From the NCBI RefSeq assembly GCF_024166365.1, contig NC_064825.1:103678480-103742479 (forward strand): a stretch of DNA of 64,000 bases, given 5' to 3'. The notes under the pieces are model-generated. The model had not been told where the DNA came from. It saw only the letters and a program-made list of their open reading frames with translations, and did no database searches. Of this stretch, positions 33,844 to 45,129 are shown one piece after another. The position numbers were made by a program, and so were the translations under genes. Every line of letters begins with the position of its first letter. Positions within the stretch are counted from its first letter, which is position 1. The DNA is from Elephas maximus indicus. Its lineage: Eukaryota > Chordata > Mammalia > Proboscidea > Elephantidae.

Positions 33844-35707
33844 ACCTTACATTTATAAGTTTATTTAGAAAAAAATCTACATTTTAATGATAAGCAGCCT
33901 TCTTATGCAGGGTCATGGTATGTATTTCCATTTGTTCACATGGATTTCTGTTTGTTCATCTTTTTTGTTTTTCAGTAGCTTTTGGTTTCTTTCTTTCCTT
34001 TACATGCTTTAGCTATTTCATGTGTTCTTAAAATTTATTTATTTATTGATTGTAATGAACTGATTGTTCTCTGGAGGTAGAAAAGCTACCGATTCAACAT
34101 ATTATTTTTTTGCTGCACATATATACCTTTCAATGCAAACTGACACACAACTGTCATACAGTAAACTCAGGAAAGTCTCCACTCTGTCCATGAGCATTCT
34201 GATGAGCATCTTGCATAAAAGAGTTATTTCAAAGCAGTTGCAGTGTCCATCTTCAGGATCAGCCAACCTATTTGGATCAGGCAACAGAATTTCCATTGGG
34301 GATCACAGGGCCAAATGGAGCCCTACTTCAAAGAAGTCAGGCTATTATGTTTGCTGGATGCTTATTGTAACCTTCTTATTATGGAACACTTCAAATATAC
34401 GTCAAAGTAGAGAGTATAGTGTTAAAAATCCCTTTACCCATCATTCAGCTTCAAGAGTTGTCAACTCATGACCAAACTTGTTTCGTTTGTATCCCTGTCA
34501 ACTCCTTTTCGCCATTACCCGTATAATTTGAATAAAATCTCAGACATCATGTCATTTCATTTGTAAATGTTTCAGATTATACCTTTAAAAGATAACCGCT
34601 CTTTTTACATTTAGCCACCATAGCATTATAACATCTGTTGGTGAATTGAACCTGCATAATTACGAAGTGTTCTACTTTGCTTGTATTTTTCTTTTTTGCT
34701 TTAAATATATTTTGTATGAAATATTATAGCTTCACTGATTGTCTCTTTGTGTTGGGATGATATATATCTTTTTCTCTTCCTCAACCTTAACTTTTCTGTA
34801 TCCATATTCATTAGGTGAATCTCTCGTTAACAGCAGATGTTTACACTTCTTTTATCCAGTAGATTAATCTTTGTTTATTAATAGAAGCATTTATTCCATT
34901 TTCATCAAATGTAAGGACTAATGTATTTGCATATAAATGTGTCATCTTACCAAACACACTCAATTTGTTCTACCTGTTCTTTTGAATATTGTTATTTTAA
35001 TATTATTCTGTTTTCTGCTTCTCTTAGTCTGGAATTGATTCATTGTTTTAGTTTTCCATGAAAAGTTATTTTAGAGATTAGAAGATGCACTTAATTTATC
35101 AAAGTTTAATATGAGTTAATCTTTTAGTCTCTCTGTGGTTGTCTTACATTTCACTAATACTCTCTTCAACCACATCCAACTTGCCAGCAACTTGGCACCC
35201 TCTGACTAAATAAAAAATATTTATAACTTTGAACTGGCATCCAATGTGTACGTATATTTGTATAAGAATTTTCAATGCAAAAATGCTATAATAATAAAAA
35301 CCTAGGAAAAAATCTAAATATCCATATATTAAAGACATATTAAATAAATAATGCTACACCCGTCCATATGAAATAATAGGTAAAGTCAGTAGAAAAAAGT
35401 TACCTAATTTATACTTGAAGTTAAGAAAGATCACCAAGGTATATTATTAAATGAAAACAAACCAATGTGCTAAAAACTCTGAATAGTATGTGTCTCTGTG
35501 TGTGTGTGCACTTTGAAAGCTATTTGTACATACAAATTCATAATGGTTTGTAAACACAGAATATTTCATAAGGATAGGAATAGTCTCTTACACTGCAAAT
35601 TGTAACACTCTAAACCAATAAAAACTACCATCTCCAACTCTGAGACTGGGGATTTTTCAGTATTCATTCATTTAAAGAGATTTTCAGTATTTGTATTCTC
35701 TCAAGAC
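33844..35707 (-). repeat. Remaining arm B sequence, mostly old L1M debris
   Basis: Inverted match to 3724-6010. The L1M ORF1/5' ORF2 relic corresponds to 34640-35130 on the reverse strand. Open frames such as 34064-34471 have no protein resemblance. Confidence 0.55.
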
Positions 35708-35939
35708 ATTTTATTGTGAGAATTATCTTTTCCAGGAGTAATATGCTACCATCACTGTTGGCCTCCTTTTCTCCATTTTCCCAGCGCTCCTTCTTGGTCT
35801 ACTCTTTATTTTTTCTAATTTATTTTCTGGTGTTTCAATAACCTTCCAAATAGCTGCAGAGAGGAAGGTTCTATTAGCTGGTGGGGTGAGGTGGCAGATA
35901 ACACAAGCAGAAGAGGATTAGTCACCTGTCATTTGAGGT

Positions 35940-36135
35940 TTACAGCACAGACTCTGCAACCAGACTCTCTACTTTTAAATTGTAATTTTGTCACTGAGTA
36001 GCTGTGTGGTCTTTGGTGAGTTTGACAGATTAATGTATCAGTGTCCTTGTCTATGTAATGGAGATAATACTGTTACTTATTATATTTGGTTGTTTGAGAA
36101 TTACATGCCATATAAAGTGTTTAGCAGAACAATTG
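35940..36135 (+). repeat. MIR SINE
   Basis: It follows the MIR consensus closely: 'cagactctgcaaccagactc', 'tagctgtgtggtctttggtg', 'tctatgtaatggagataata', 'agtgtttagcagaac'. Confidence 0.85.
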
Positions 36136-36168
36136 TGTCTATTCTATATTTTTACACAAATAACACAC

Positions 36169-36345
36169 ACCTTCTACATTTGTTTGCCAGCTGCTCCCAT
36201 CCCCCGCAAAGTATTTTGCTAAGCACAGCTATGCCAATTTTTTTTTATATGTTGTTATAAGAAAATTAGCATAGTGTGCTTACAAAAATACCAAAAAAAT
36301 GCTTCATGAGGGGGAGGGAGCAGCTGGTAAACAAACACAGAAGGT
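36169..36345. repeat. Imperfect palindrome, arms of about 80 bp (MITE-like)
   Basis: The left arm (36169-36247) pairs with the reverse complement of the right arm (36260-36345). Shared blocks in order are accttct, tttgttt, ccagctgctccc, tccccc, gtattttg, taagcaca, ctatg and aatttt. The right arm has about 13 extra bases, and the loop is centred near 36250. Two full-length inverted arms with no coding capacity resemble a folded miniature DNA transposon. I cannot name the family. Confidence 0.75.
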
Positions 36346-36789
36346 GCAATGGTTAAAATACAGTAAATATCCAACAAGGATCCATTGTTTTTATTACCTT
36401 TCTAAACCAACGGAACAATATGTTTGTGTGAGGGAGGTAAGATGTGGAACAGAGAAGAAGTGGTCTCTCCTTCAAATGTAGAAAAGTGTGCATGGGACAT
36501 TGGTTGTTTATCTCACTCCCTGCCATCAGCCTTTGTTGCTTGTAAAAGTCCCCCCAGGTCCTGTCTCTAAGCCATCTGCTTTTGGTATTGCGACTTTTTA
36601 ACTGCTTCAGTGGTATTTTAGTGGGAACTAGAGAAAGGCTGGGCCTGCGATAGCAGGTTGGAGCAAGTGAGTAGGTGTGCAGGTTCCAGCCTTATAGAAT
36701 ATGCCACCAGCCCCTATGCTCCATTATTTTAACTTTTCTGAGCCCCAGTAACTCAAATCTGTTGAATAGAAATACTAATTCCTACAGTA

Positions 36790-39265
36790 AAGTGATAGCT
36801 ACTGGTGATTGGGATGCAAAAGTTGGACACAAAGAAGAAGAATCAGTAATAGAAAAATATGGCCTTGGTGACAGAAAACATTGGAGATCATATAATAGAA
36901 TTTTTTTAAGACCAATGACCTAATTATTGGAAATACCTTTTATCAACAACATAAATGGCGACTATACATGTAGACCTCACCATAAGGAATACACAGGAAT
37001 CAAACTGACTACATCTGTGGAAAGAGATGATGGAGAAGCTCAATATCATCAGTCAGAACAAGACCAGGGGGCGACTGCAGAAAAGACCATCAATTGCCAT
37101 ATGCAAGTTCTAGCTGAAGCTGAAAGAAATTAAGACAAGTCCATGAGAGCCAAAGTACAACCTTGAGTATATTCCACCTGAATTTAGAGACCATTTCAAG
37201 ATTAGATTTGATGTATTGAATAATACTAATGACTGAAGACCAGACAAGCTGTGGGATGACATTAAGAACATCATACATGAAGAAAGCATAAAGTCATTAA
37301 AAGGAGAGAAATGAAAGAAAAGACAAAAATGGATTTCGGAAGAGACTCTGAAACCTGCTCTTGAATGTGGAGTAGCTAAAGCGAATGGAAGAAATGATGA
37401 AGTAAAAGAGCTTAACAAAAGATTTCAAAGGGCAGCTCAAGAAGACAAAGTGACATGTGCAAAGACTTGGAGTTAGAAAACCAAAAGAGAAGAACATGCT
37501 CAGCATTTTTTAAGCTGACAGAGCTGAAGAAAAAATTCAAGACTTGAGTTGCAATATTGAAGGATTGGTGGCCCAGTGGTTAAGAGCTCAGGGTGCTAAC
37601 CAAAAGTCAGCAATTAGAATCCACCAGCCACTCCTTAGAAACCCTGTAGGGCAGTTCTACCCTGTCCTATAGGGTTTCTATGAGTTGGAATAGACTCTAT
37701 GGCAATTAAAAACTTTTTTTTATGGGCAAAATATTGAACAACACAGGAAGCATCAAAAGAAGATGCAAGGAATATAAAGAGTTACTGTAACAAAAAAATT
37801 GGTTGACATTCAGTCATTTCAGGAGATAGCATATGATCAAGAACCAATGGTATTGAAGAATGAAGCCCAAGCTGTACTGAGGACATAGGAGAAAAACAAC
37901 ACTCCAGGAACTGATGGAACACCAGTTGAGATGTTTCAACAAACAGATGCAACACTGAAATTTGGAAGAGAGCTACCTGGCCCACTGACTGAAAGAGACC
38001 CATTCCAGAGAAAGAAGATCCAACAGAATGTGGATCATTATCATTAATATCACACCCAAGCAAAATTTTGCTGAAGATCATTCAAAAATGTTTGCATCAG
38101 TACATTGACAGGGAACTGCCAGAAATTCAGGCCCGATTCAGAGGAGAACTTGGGATGAGGGATATCATTGCTGATGTCAAAGGACTGAAAGCACAGAATA
38201 CCATTAAGATGTTTACCTGTGTTTTATTGACTATGCAAAGACATTTGACTGTGTGGATTATAACAAATTATGGATAACATTGTGAAGAATGGGAATTGCA
38301 GAACACTTAATGGTGCTCATGAGGAATGTGTACATAGACCAAGAGGCAGCCATTCACAGAACAAGGAGATACTGCATGGTTTAAAATCAGGAAAAGTGTG
38401 TGTCAGGGTTGTATCCTTTCACCATAGTTATTCAATCTTTATGCTGAACAAATATTCTGAGAACCTGGATTATCTAAAGAAGAATGGTGCATTGGATTGG
38501 AGGAAGACTTATTAACAGCATGTGATATGCAGATGCCACAACCTTGCTTGCTAAAAGTGAACAGGACTTCAGGCTGTAGCCTTCAGTATGAGTTACACTT
38601 TATCATAAAGAAAACAAAATTTCTCACATCTGGACCAATAAAAAAATCATGATAAATGGAGAAAGTATTGAAGTTGTCAAGAATTTTGTTTTACTTGGAT
38701 CCACTATCAATGCCCATGGAAGCAACAGTCAAGAAATTAAAAGAAGCATTGCACTGGGCAAATCAGCTGCAAAAGATTTCTTTAAAGTGTTAAAAAGCAA
38801 AGATGTCACTTTGAGGGCTAAGTGATCCAAGCCATGGTATTTTCAATTGTCTCATATGTATGCGAAAGCTGGACAATGAATAAGGAAGACTGAAGAATTG
38901 ATGCATTCTAATTGTGGTGTTGGTGAAGAATATTGATTATACCATGATCTGCCAGAAGAACGAACAAATTTCTCTTGGAGGAAGCACAGCCAGAATGCTC
39001 CTTAGAAGAACTTTGTCTTATGTTCTTTGGACATGTTATCAGGGAGAACCCGTTCCTGGAGAAGATCATCATGCTTGGTAAAATAGAGGGTCAGCAAAAA
39101 AGAGGAAGATCCTTAACTTGGTGGATTGACACAGTGGCTGCAACAATGTGCTCAAACATAGCAACAATTGTGAGGATGGCACAGTACTGGGCAGTGTTTT
39201 GTTCAGTTGTAAGTGGGGTCACTATGAGTTGGGGCCAGCTTGATGGTACCTATCAACAACACAGT
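36790..39265 (+). mobile_element. RTE (BovB-like) LINE, 5' truncated, inactive
   Basis: It begins inside the endonuclease (TGDWDAKVGH motif at about 36800-36833). It proceeds through the linker and the reverse transcriptase (KIIQKCLHQYIDRELPEIQA at about 38073-38132), then a YAD-box reading YADA in place of YADD near 38530. It ends with the RTE 3' terminus and an AAC-rich tail at 39255-39265. Many stops and frameshifts. An AFROSINE splits it. Confidence 0.88.
37560..37712 (+). repeat. AFROSINE inside the RTE
   Basis: 'gcccagtggttaagagctca' head, 'ccaccagccactccttagaa', 'ctatagggtttctatgagtt' and a T-rich tail show a plus-strand copy of the shorter AFROSINE type. Confidence 0.85.
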
Positions 39266-42200
39266 AGCAAGTTACTTTGATTATATGTGAGGTGTTGGAA
39301 AGAAAAGTTGAAAGATACAATAATGTCCAACCTCAATGTGATGTGTTGTTATTTAGGAGACTACAGCTATCAGTTATGGAACCCTAGTCTTTTTGAAGCC
39401 CCTGCTTGTAAAAACAATGTGCTGATAATTTGTGGTTAAATGCTTAGAAATTTAAAAGTGAGCAGTTATAAGGCTCTTGTACTGGGCTTCGGGAGAGAGC
39501 TGGTTTAGCCATATACCAATACATGGGGAAACTTTGTAGAAGCAATTTTTGCTCTTTGGCTGTTTTCCCATCTTTAAAGTGAATGAGGCAGACAAGATGA
39601 TATCAAAGGACCTCCATGTCTGGCATTTTCTGATTCAAGTGACATGTCTGAAGTGTGTGTGTGTGATATAGCTCATGTCTACTTGGTTCAAGTGTTCCTT
39701 GAACTCAGCAACATCATTGGTTCAATGAGAGGTGAGAGCAGGAATAGGACACTAATCGCCTCTTGAGGATGTCTGTGGTGGGGACAGAGAAAGGATATGA
39801 TATCGAAGTCTCCTCTATCATTCACTTGAGAATGGTGAGGGAAAACTCCGGGGGCCAGATCTAGAGAGGGCTAATCATAAAAGGGGAAGAAGTTCCAGTT
39901 TTATAATTGGATTAATTAGAAGATATGTTTCTTAACCTCTGAATGAAACAATTGGGAAACTGACTTTTTCTCCTCTTTACAAACTCCCCAGACAGGGGAT
40001 GCCAGAAAAGTTCAGGGAATTCAATTCTCTGTTCTCAATTTTCCATCTCACACACCTTAAATGCCTCAGGCGTCTCAATCCTGCGAATATTATCCTCAGT
40101 CTTCCTTTTGGTCTGTTTTAGAGTCAAATGACTGTTCTAGTTCTATGCAACTTTCTTAGCGAGAAAGTGCTGAAGTTGACATACTGAGCTTGAGGGCTTG
40201 GTGGCACCTGGTGAGGCCATGGGGAAGATCAGCTTTTAGCGATGCCATTTATACGTTTAACAGATTCTGAATCAGTTATATTCATTGAGCCCTTACCATG
40301 GATGGACAGACCCTCACTCAGGGGCTTTCACACACATTGGTTCCTTCCACTGGTGTTATTCTTGCTTCCACACTCTTTCGTACATGGGGGGCGTTTCTTA
40401 GATTTGCTGACTCTTTCAGCAGACAGGGAGACTTTACACATCATCCTGTTCTATGTCTCTCCCTCCTAGATAAATGACAGGGTTTTGGCATCTGTGAGAA
40501 ATCTACTTTATATCTTGGCTCAGAGCAGAGGTTAGAGTCATTCTCATCTGAGCTACAGGCACCATGGCCAGGGTGGACTGGTGTGCAGAGTTAGATTTCA
40601 ATCCACTGGTGAGTCATGCATTTTTCAGGAATACTCTTTTGAAAAATTCAAGTGGCCTCGCTAAGATATCCTTACATCTGGCCTTTTTTGGAGAAATGAA
40701 AATTAGCCCCATCTGAACCTGAACAGAGATTAGCCTCACAGAAGCCCAAATTTTGCTGAGGATCAAGTCTTGAGCCAAGATGGCCAGATTTTAGACCTGT
40801 GAATACTAACCCAATCTTTATATTTCTTTGATCACTTTGTCTTTAGACTTTGTTAGTGAAATAAAACTGTTTTCCTGGTGTGATGTGGTTCAAGTGAATC
40901 AGTTTTATAACTACAAAAGGCATCTAGAAGAAAAAGCTAAGGATTAAGACAACAAACAATATTCAAGGTAGGTTCATTCACTTAGTCTAAACTGGGGCAT
41001 GCTTTGAATTTTATTTTCAAAGAGAAGAGCCCTTATTTTTAAATTAGATAACCTTACCCCCACATATTTTAGCTTCCCTGCTGCCTACAGCACACCCGCA
41101 GTGTTACTTTGTCTTTGAAACAGGTATAGTAGCATCAAGGGATCAAACCAAAAACACTAACATCTGCTTTGTTTCCACCTCTGAGCTTTGTGCTACATAG
41201 GATACAAGAGACACTGTTTCTGGCCTCAAAAGCTATCTTTTATTTATTTTTTTTCAGAGACATGACAGATACATGAGAAATAGGTAGAGAATAATTTAAC
41301 CCTTGGTGACCAAGTGCTGGAGCTAAGATTTCAAGTCCCCAAGGCAAATCTTGCAACTATCTTCCTGGTGGTCCAGTTTGGTTGATTCCTGAAATATCCT
41401 CTCTTCTCCAGATCCTATAAACTCTGCCTAGGCTGTCTGGGCAGAAATTGCCCCTCGGGCAAGTAAATGACTGAAATTGAACCACATTATTGTTAATTCT
41501 CTTATTCATTCATCCATTCACTTGGAGTGTACTCTTCCGCTTTGCTTTGCTTTACTTTTTGTTATGCACATGGTTCTTTTCTCTCTCCATGTTCTCCCTC
41601 CATTCCAGAAGCAGTGAAGCAAGGGATAGACAGGGTCTGCCCCAACTAGCTGTTTGATTCTGGGTCCCAGATTCCACTTCTGTAAGATGAGGGAGTCAGT
41701 CTAGAGGATCCACAAGTTTCCTTCCAAAGTTTACAGTTTATGATCACTCAGTAAAGGAAACTAGGAAGGAGTCACCATCTGTCTCTTCTGGTGACATGAT
41801 ATCTTTGGAGGAAAATGTGGGAGGAAAGGAATGATGGAAGAAGCCAGATGAATCTTATTTTTTAGAACTCAGTACATGTGGTTATAGGACACGGAAAGTA
41901 AAATGAGGACCATTGAGTAGGGACCAGATTCATTTTAAAGATTGAAAGCATTTTCACAGAAGTTGTTTGTTGGGGCCAGCTCATCTTAAGCTTCTACGTT
42001 CATTCTAATTTTAGGTTTTCTTAATCATAAACACTGGAAAGGTTCAGTTACTGACAGCCTGATGAGAAAACATACCTGTCCTTCATAGTTTCTTCTTTTG
42101 GCCCCAACAATTAAACAGTCAGAATTAAAGGCATTTTAGACCCCACAGGTAAAACGCCGCTGTCACTGTCAATGGCTAGCTGGTCTGACGACCTCTGTAT

Positions 42201-42570
42201 GAAATTATCTTTCAAATACTTTCCAGTTCTATTTAGAAGTACAATAAATATTAGCTTCCTTTTCTTCCTTTCTAAAACATCTTTTTACTTTTTTTGAAAA
42301 GCTGATCATTACATTATATATACATCTTGCTCTGTTAACCTTCAACAATCTAGGACAAGAAAAGAACAACTATTTTTTTTTTTTAATTTGAAAACTGAAG
42401 TGGTCCTTGCAACTCCTCTGAGAGGACCTTTCTCACTGACATCCCAAGTCAGAAGCCGTTATAGGCACAGAGAGCACTCACTTTTGAAGCTAAGTTTCAC
42501 AGAAGGTAACAGAGCTTTTTTTCCCCTTGAGGATGATGCAGGCCCATCTAAGATTACTGTCTTCTATGTC
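39266..42570. other. About 3.3 kb without recognised gene or clear repeat
   Basis: Composition is balanced and frames are short. The open frame 40242-40469 has no family resemblance. A weak MIR-like trace lies near 41640-41740. This may contain regulatory sequence for the flanking receptors, but I see nothing specific. Confidence 0.5.
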
Positions 42571-42643
42571 AACATCCTGTGTGTAAAACATTGGCATATT
42601 TTTTTTTTTTTTTTTAACATCCTGTGTGTAAAACATTGGCATA
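42571..42643. repeat. 28-bp perfect direct repeat flanking a T17 run
   Basis: The 28-bp unit starting 'aacatcctgtgtg' and ending 'cattggcata' occurs at 42571-42598 and again, identical, at 42616-42643. Between them are 17 T residues. It has the form of a target-site duplication around a bare poly(A) tail inserted on the minus strand. Confidence 0.95.
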
Positions 42644-42744
42644 GGGTGTAGCGTCCATTGTATCAATGGCAGAAGGATTAGCTGGGTACATAGAGAAGCT
42701 TTGTGGGGAGGTAAAGGAGGAGCACAACAGTGAGCAGATAGCAT

Positions 42745-42830
42745 TATCCTCATTTTACAGATAAGGATATTGAGGACCAGAGAGGTTTAGTCACTTGCCC
42801 AAAGCTACGCAGCTCATATTTGAAAAGATA
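42745..42830 (-). repeat. MIR SINE fragment
   Basis: Reverse MIR text: 'attatcctcattttacagat', 'agaggtttagtcacttgccc'. Confidence 0.8.
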
Positions 42831-43255
42831 CATAGATGTTTCCACTACATCTTTTACTTCCACTGAGGTCTTTACGTGGCCAGTATGATAAAGATTTCAT
42901 TTCAGTTTTGTCTTACATCATAAAGTGCTAGTGTTTCCCCAGAGAAATTATTCTGCAAGCTATGAAACTAACCAGGCTTCCTAACAGGCATAAGAAGGAA
43001 ACTAAGGGTGGTGGGGGAAGCAAAATCACCGAGCTTCAACCACGGTTCTTGGAGGTGAGTATGGAGAAGGGGAAATATGATGCAGTAACAGGATGCCTTC
43101 AGGGTCCTGGGAGTAACGGCTAAGTAACAAGTCAGGGCTTTTAAATCTCATTTATAACAGTCCGCACTGAAATCAGAACTCCAGGGGACAGCAAGTCTAC
43201 ACAAGGAAAGCTTGGGTGTCAAGGCTTCTTCCTGCAGCAACAGCATCTCATAAAG

Positions 43256-43465
43256 GGTGTTGTTGTTTTTGTTATCCTTAGTTGCCTCCAGGTAAGCTCT
43301 AACTCCTGGCAACCTTACATATAACAAGGAAATGTTGCCTGATCCTGCACCATCCTCACAATCTTTGGCATGTTTGAACCCATGTAGCAACCACCATGTC
43401 AATCCATTTCATGGAAGGTTTCCCTCATTTTCACTGACCCTCTGCTTTACCAAACAGGATGTCAT
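43256..43465 (-). repeat. RTE LINE 3' end fragment
   Basis: Reverse of the RTE terminus: 'tgttgttgtttttgttatcc', 'tgcaccatcctcacaatctt', 'catgtcaatccatttcatgg'. Diverged, 5' truncated. Confidence 0.8.
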
Positions 43466-43534
43466 TTTAACAGAGGATGATAGGGCAGAATAAATGCACA
43501 GTAAATTATACTTTTGTGGTTTGTAATTTGTGTT

Positions 43535-43733
43535 TAAAATGCATAAGTCCATTCAATTCTCAAAACAGTACTATAAAGCAAGTATTTTTATTCCTATTTC
43601 AGAAGAAAATTGTAGATTTGGAAGGGTTTCTGTACTTGCTTAAGGTCACGGAGCTAGTAAGTGGCAATGCTAGGATTTGAACCCAAGTCCTCTGACCCCA
43701 AACCCTGTGTCCCTGTCACTAGGGCACAGTGCC
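43535..43733 (-). repeat. MIR SINE
   Basis: Near complete reverse MIR: 'cattcaattctcaaaacagt', 'gcttaaggtcacggagctag', 'taggatttgaacccaagtcc'. Confidence 0.85.
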
Positions 43734-44404
43734 GTAGCCCTTTTCCAATATGATCAGGACTGGCCTGGACTGCAACCTGGCCTTTGAGGTCTGTGAATAT
43801 CAATTCAGGATATTTTTGGGTTTGCTGGCAGGGCTTGTTTTACCCTGAGGGAATGACCACTTAAAAGGCTGGGATCTGGTCACCCTGTCAGTCCTCAGGG
43901 TTCTCTGTAGTGCATGTCTGGGTCTCTTTAAGATGCTGTTGCTATAGGACGCAGGCCTGACACCCATCTTCCAGGCTTTCCTTGCATAGGCTTGCTCTGC
44001 TCTGGGGCTCTGATTTAAGCATCTTATGACAAGCTCATGGAACAACAGACTATGCTGTAAAATGGGACTTTAATGCCTTTGACTTGTTTCTCAGCCGTTA
44101 GCCCCAGGACTCACATTTCCCCTTCTCTATACCCACCTCCAAAGACAGTGGTCATATATTCACAACTTTGTTCCTTTTCCCCCCTTACCCTTTTTTTATG
44201 CCTGAGGGACCCTGGTTAGATTCACTGGCTGCAGAATAATTGGGGTTGAGAAATTCCAGCACTCACTGAAGGTAATCAGTCCCACATTATAGTGCAAGGC
44301 AAGCTTGATATAAAACTCTTATTTTGCACAATGTAAGGCACCCTGAAGAAATAAGAGATGTAGTAGAAACATCTACGTTTTGAAAAATATGGACCTCCAT
44401 TCAA
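43734..44404. other. Intergenic, no gene recognised
   Basis: A minus-strand open frame at 43800-44045 lacks any protein resemblance. Nothing else is identified. Confidence 0.45.
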
Positions 44405-44580
44405 TTATGAGGAAACTCTGGTAGTGTAGTGGCTAAGTGCTATGGCTGTTAACCAAAATATCTGCAGTTCGAATCCACCAGGCACTCCTTGAAAACTTTA
44501 TGGGGGCAGGTCTACTGTGTCCTATAGGGTTGCTTTGAGTTGGAATTGACTCGACGGCAATGGGTTTGGTTTTGGTTATT
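44405..44580 (+). repeat. AFROSINE
   Basis: 'gtagtgtagtggctaagtgc' head, 'gttcgaatccaccaggcact' B-box region, 'gaattgactcgacggcaatg' tail. The tRNA-like head is part of the SINE, not a tRNA gene. Confidence 0.9.
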
Positions 44581-44583
44581 CAA

Positions 44584-44705
44584 CTATGAGTTGTGTGGCT
44601 TTGAATAAGTGACTTAACTTTTCCGAATCTTGGTTTTCTTATGATAAAATATCCTCTCAGTTTTATCTTGAGGATTAAATTAGCTAACGCGTGTGCCCGT
44701 ATCAA
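44584..44705 (+). repeat. MIR SINE fragment
   Basis: 'tatgagttgtgtggctttga' and 'gaggattaaattagctaacg' follow MIR. It was split by the adjacent AFROSINEs. Confidence 0.7.
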
Positions 44706-44757
44706 AGAAAACATTTCAAGGAAGCATTATTACCAAGCTCCAATCCTATTTTGGGAA

Positions 44758-44935
44758 TGCCATCTGGTAGTGTAGTGGTTAAGTGCTACGTCTGCTAACC
44801 AAAGGTCAGCAGTTTGAATCTACCAGGCCCTCCCTAGAAACTCTATGGGGCAGTTCTACTCCGTCTTATAGGGGGCGCTGTGAGTTGGAATTGACTCAAT
44901 GACAATGGGTTTGTTCGTTTGTTTGTTTTTTTAAT
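44758..44935 (+). repeat. AFROSINE
   Basis: Second plus-strand copy within 350 bp, with 'ctggtagtgtagtggttaag' head and 'gttggaattgactcaatgac' tail, then a GTTT-rich end. It ends about 200 bp before the OR4X1-like start codon. Confidence 0.9.
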
Positions 44936-45129
44936 CAAGCAACAGATGATTGTCCTTTCGTCCACTTGTCTTATGGAGAACATGTTTTGGGGGAACCAAA
45001 GGCAGAGCACGAACTCAGAAAGGAGCAGAATGATGGTAGTTGTCAAGGCCTGAAAAGGATGCTTCTAATTACTGATGAGAGTTCTTTGGTTTCTGTGATT
45101 CCAGGCTGTCAGACCCTGCACTTTAAGCC

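Larger units (their letters stand above)
26157..35707. repeat. Arm B of the large inverted duplication (partner 3724-11365)
   Basis: Inverted counterpart of arm A, running from 'attagtcaatagttgacact' at its left edge to 'gtatttgtattctctcaaga' at its right. It holds the broken OR4X2-like copy and several insertions absent from arm A: an AFROSINE at 30936-31145, a 46-bp SINE stub at 33017-33062 and a solo LTR at 33463-33843. Confidence 0.9.

Noticed and set aside
34064-34471. 135-codon plus-strand frame in arm B
   Set aside because: No family resemblance. It overlaps inverted-repeat sequence whose arm A counterpart has no matching frame.
44405-44935. tRNA-like segments in the SINE heads
   Set aside because: They have A/B-box traces but are embedded in full AFROSINEs with degenerate stems. 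Not functional tRNA genes.
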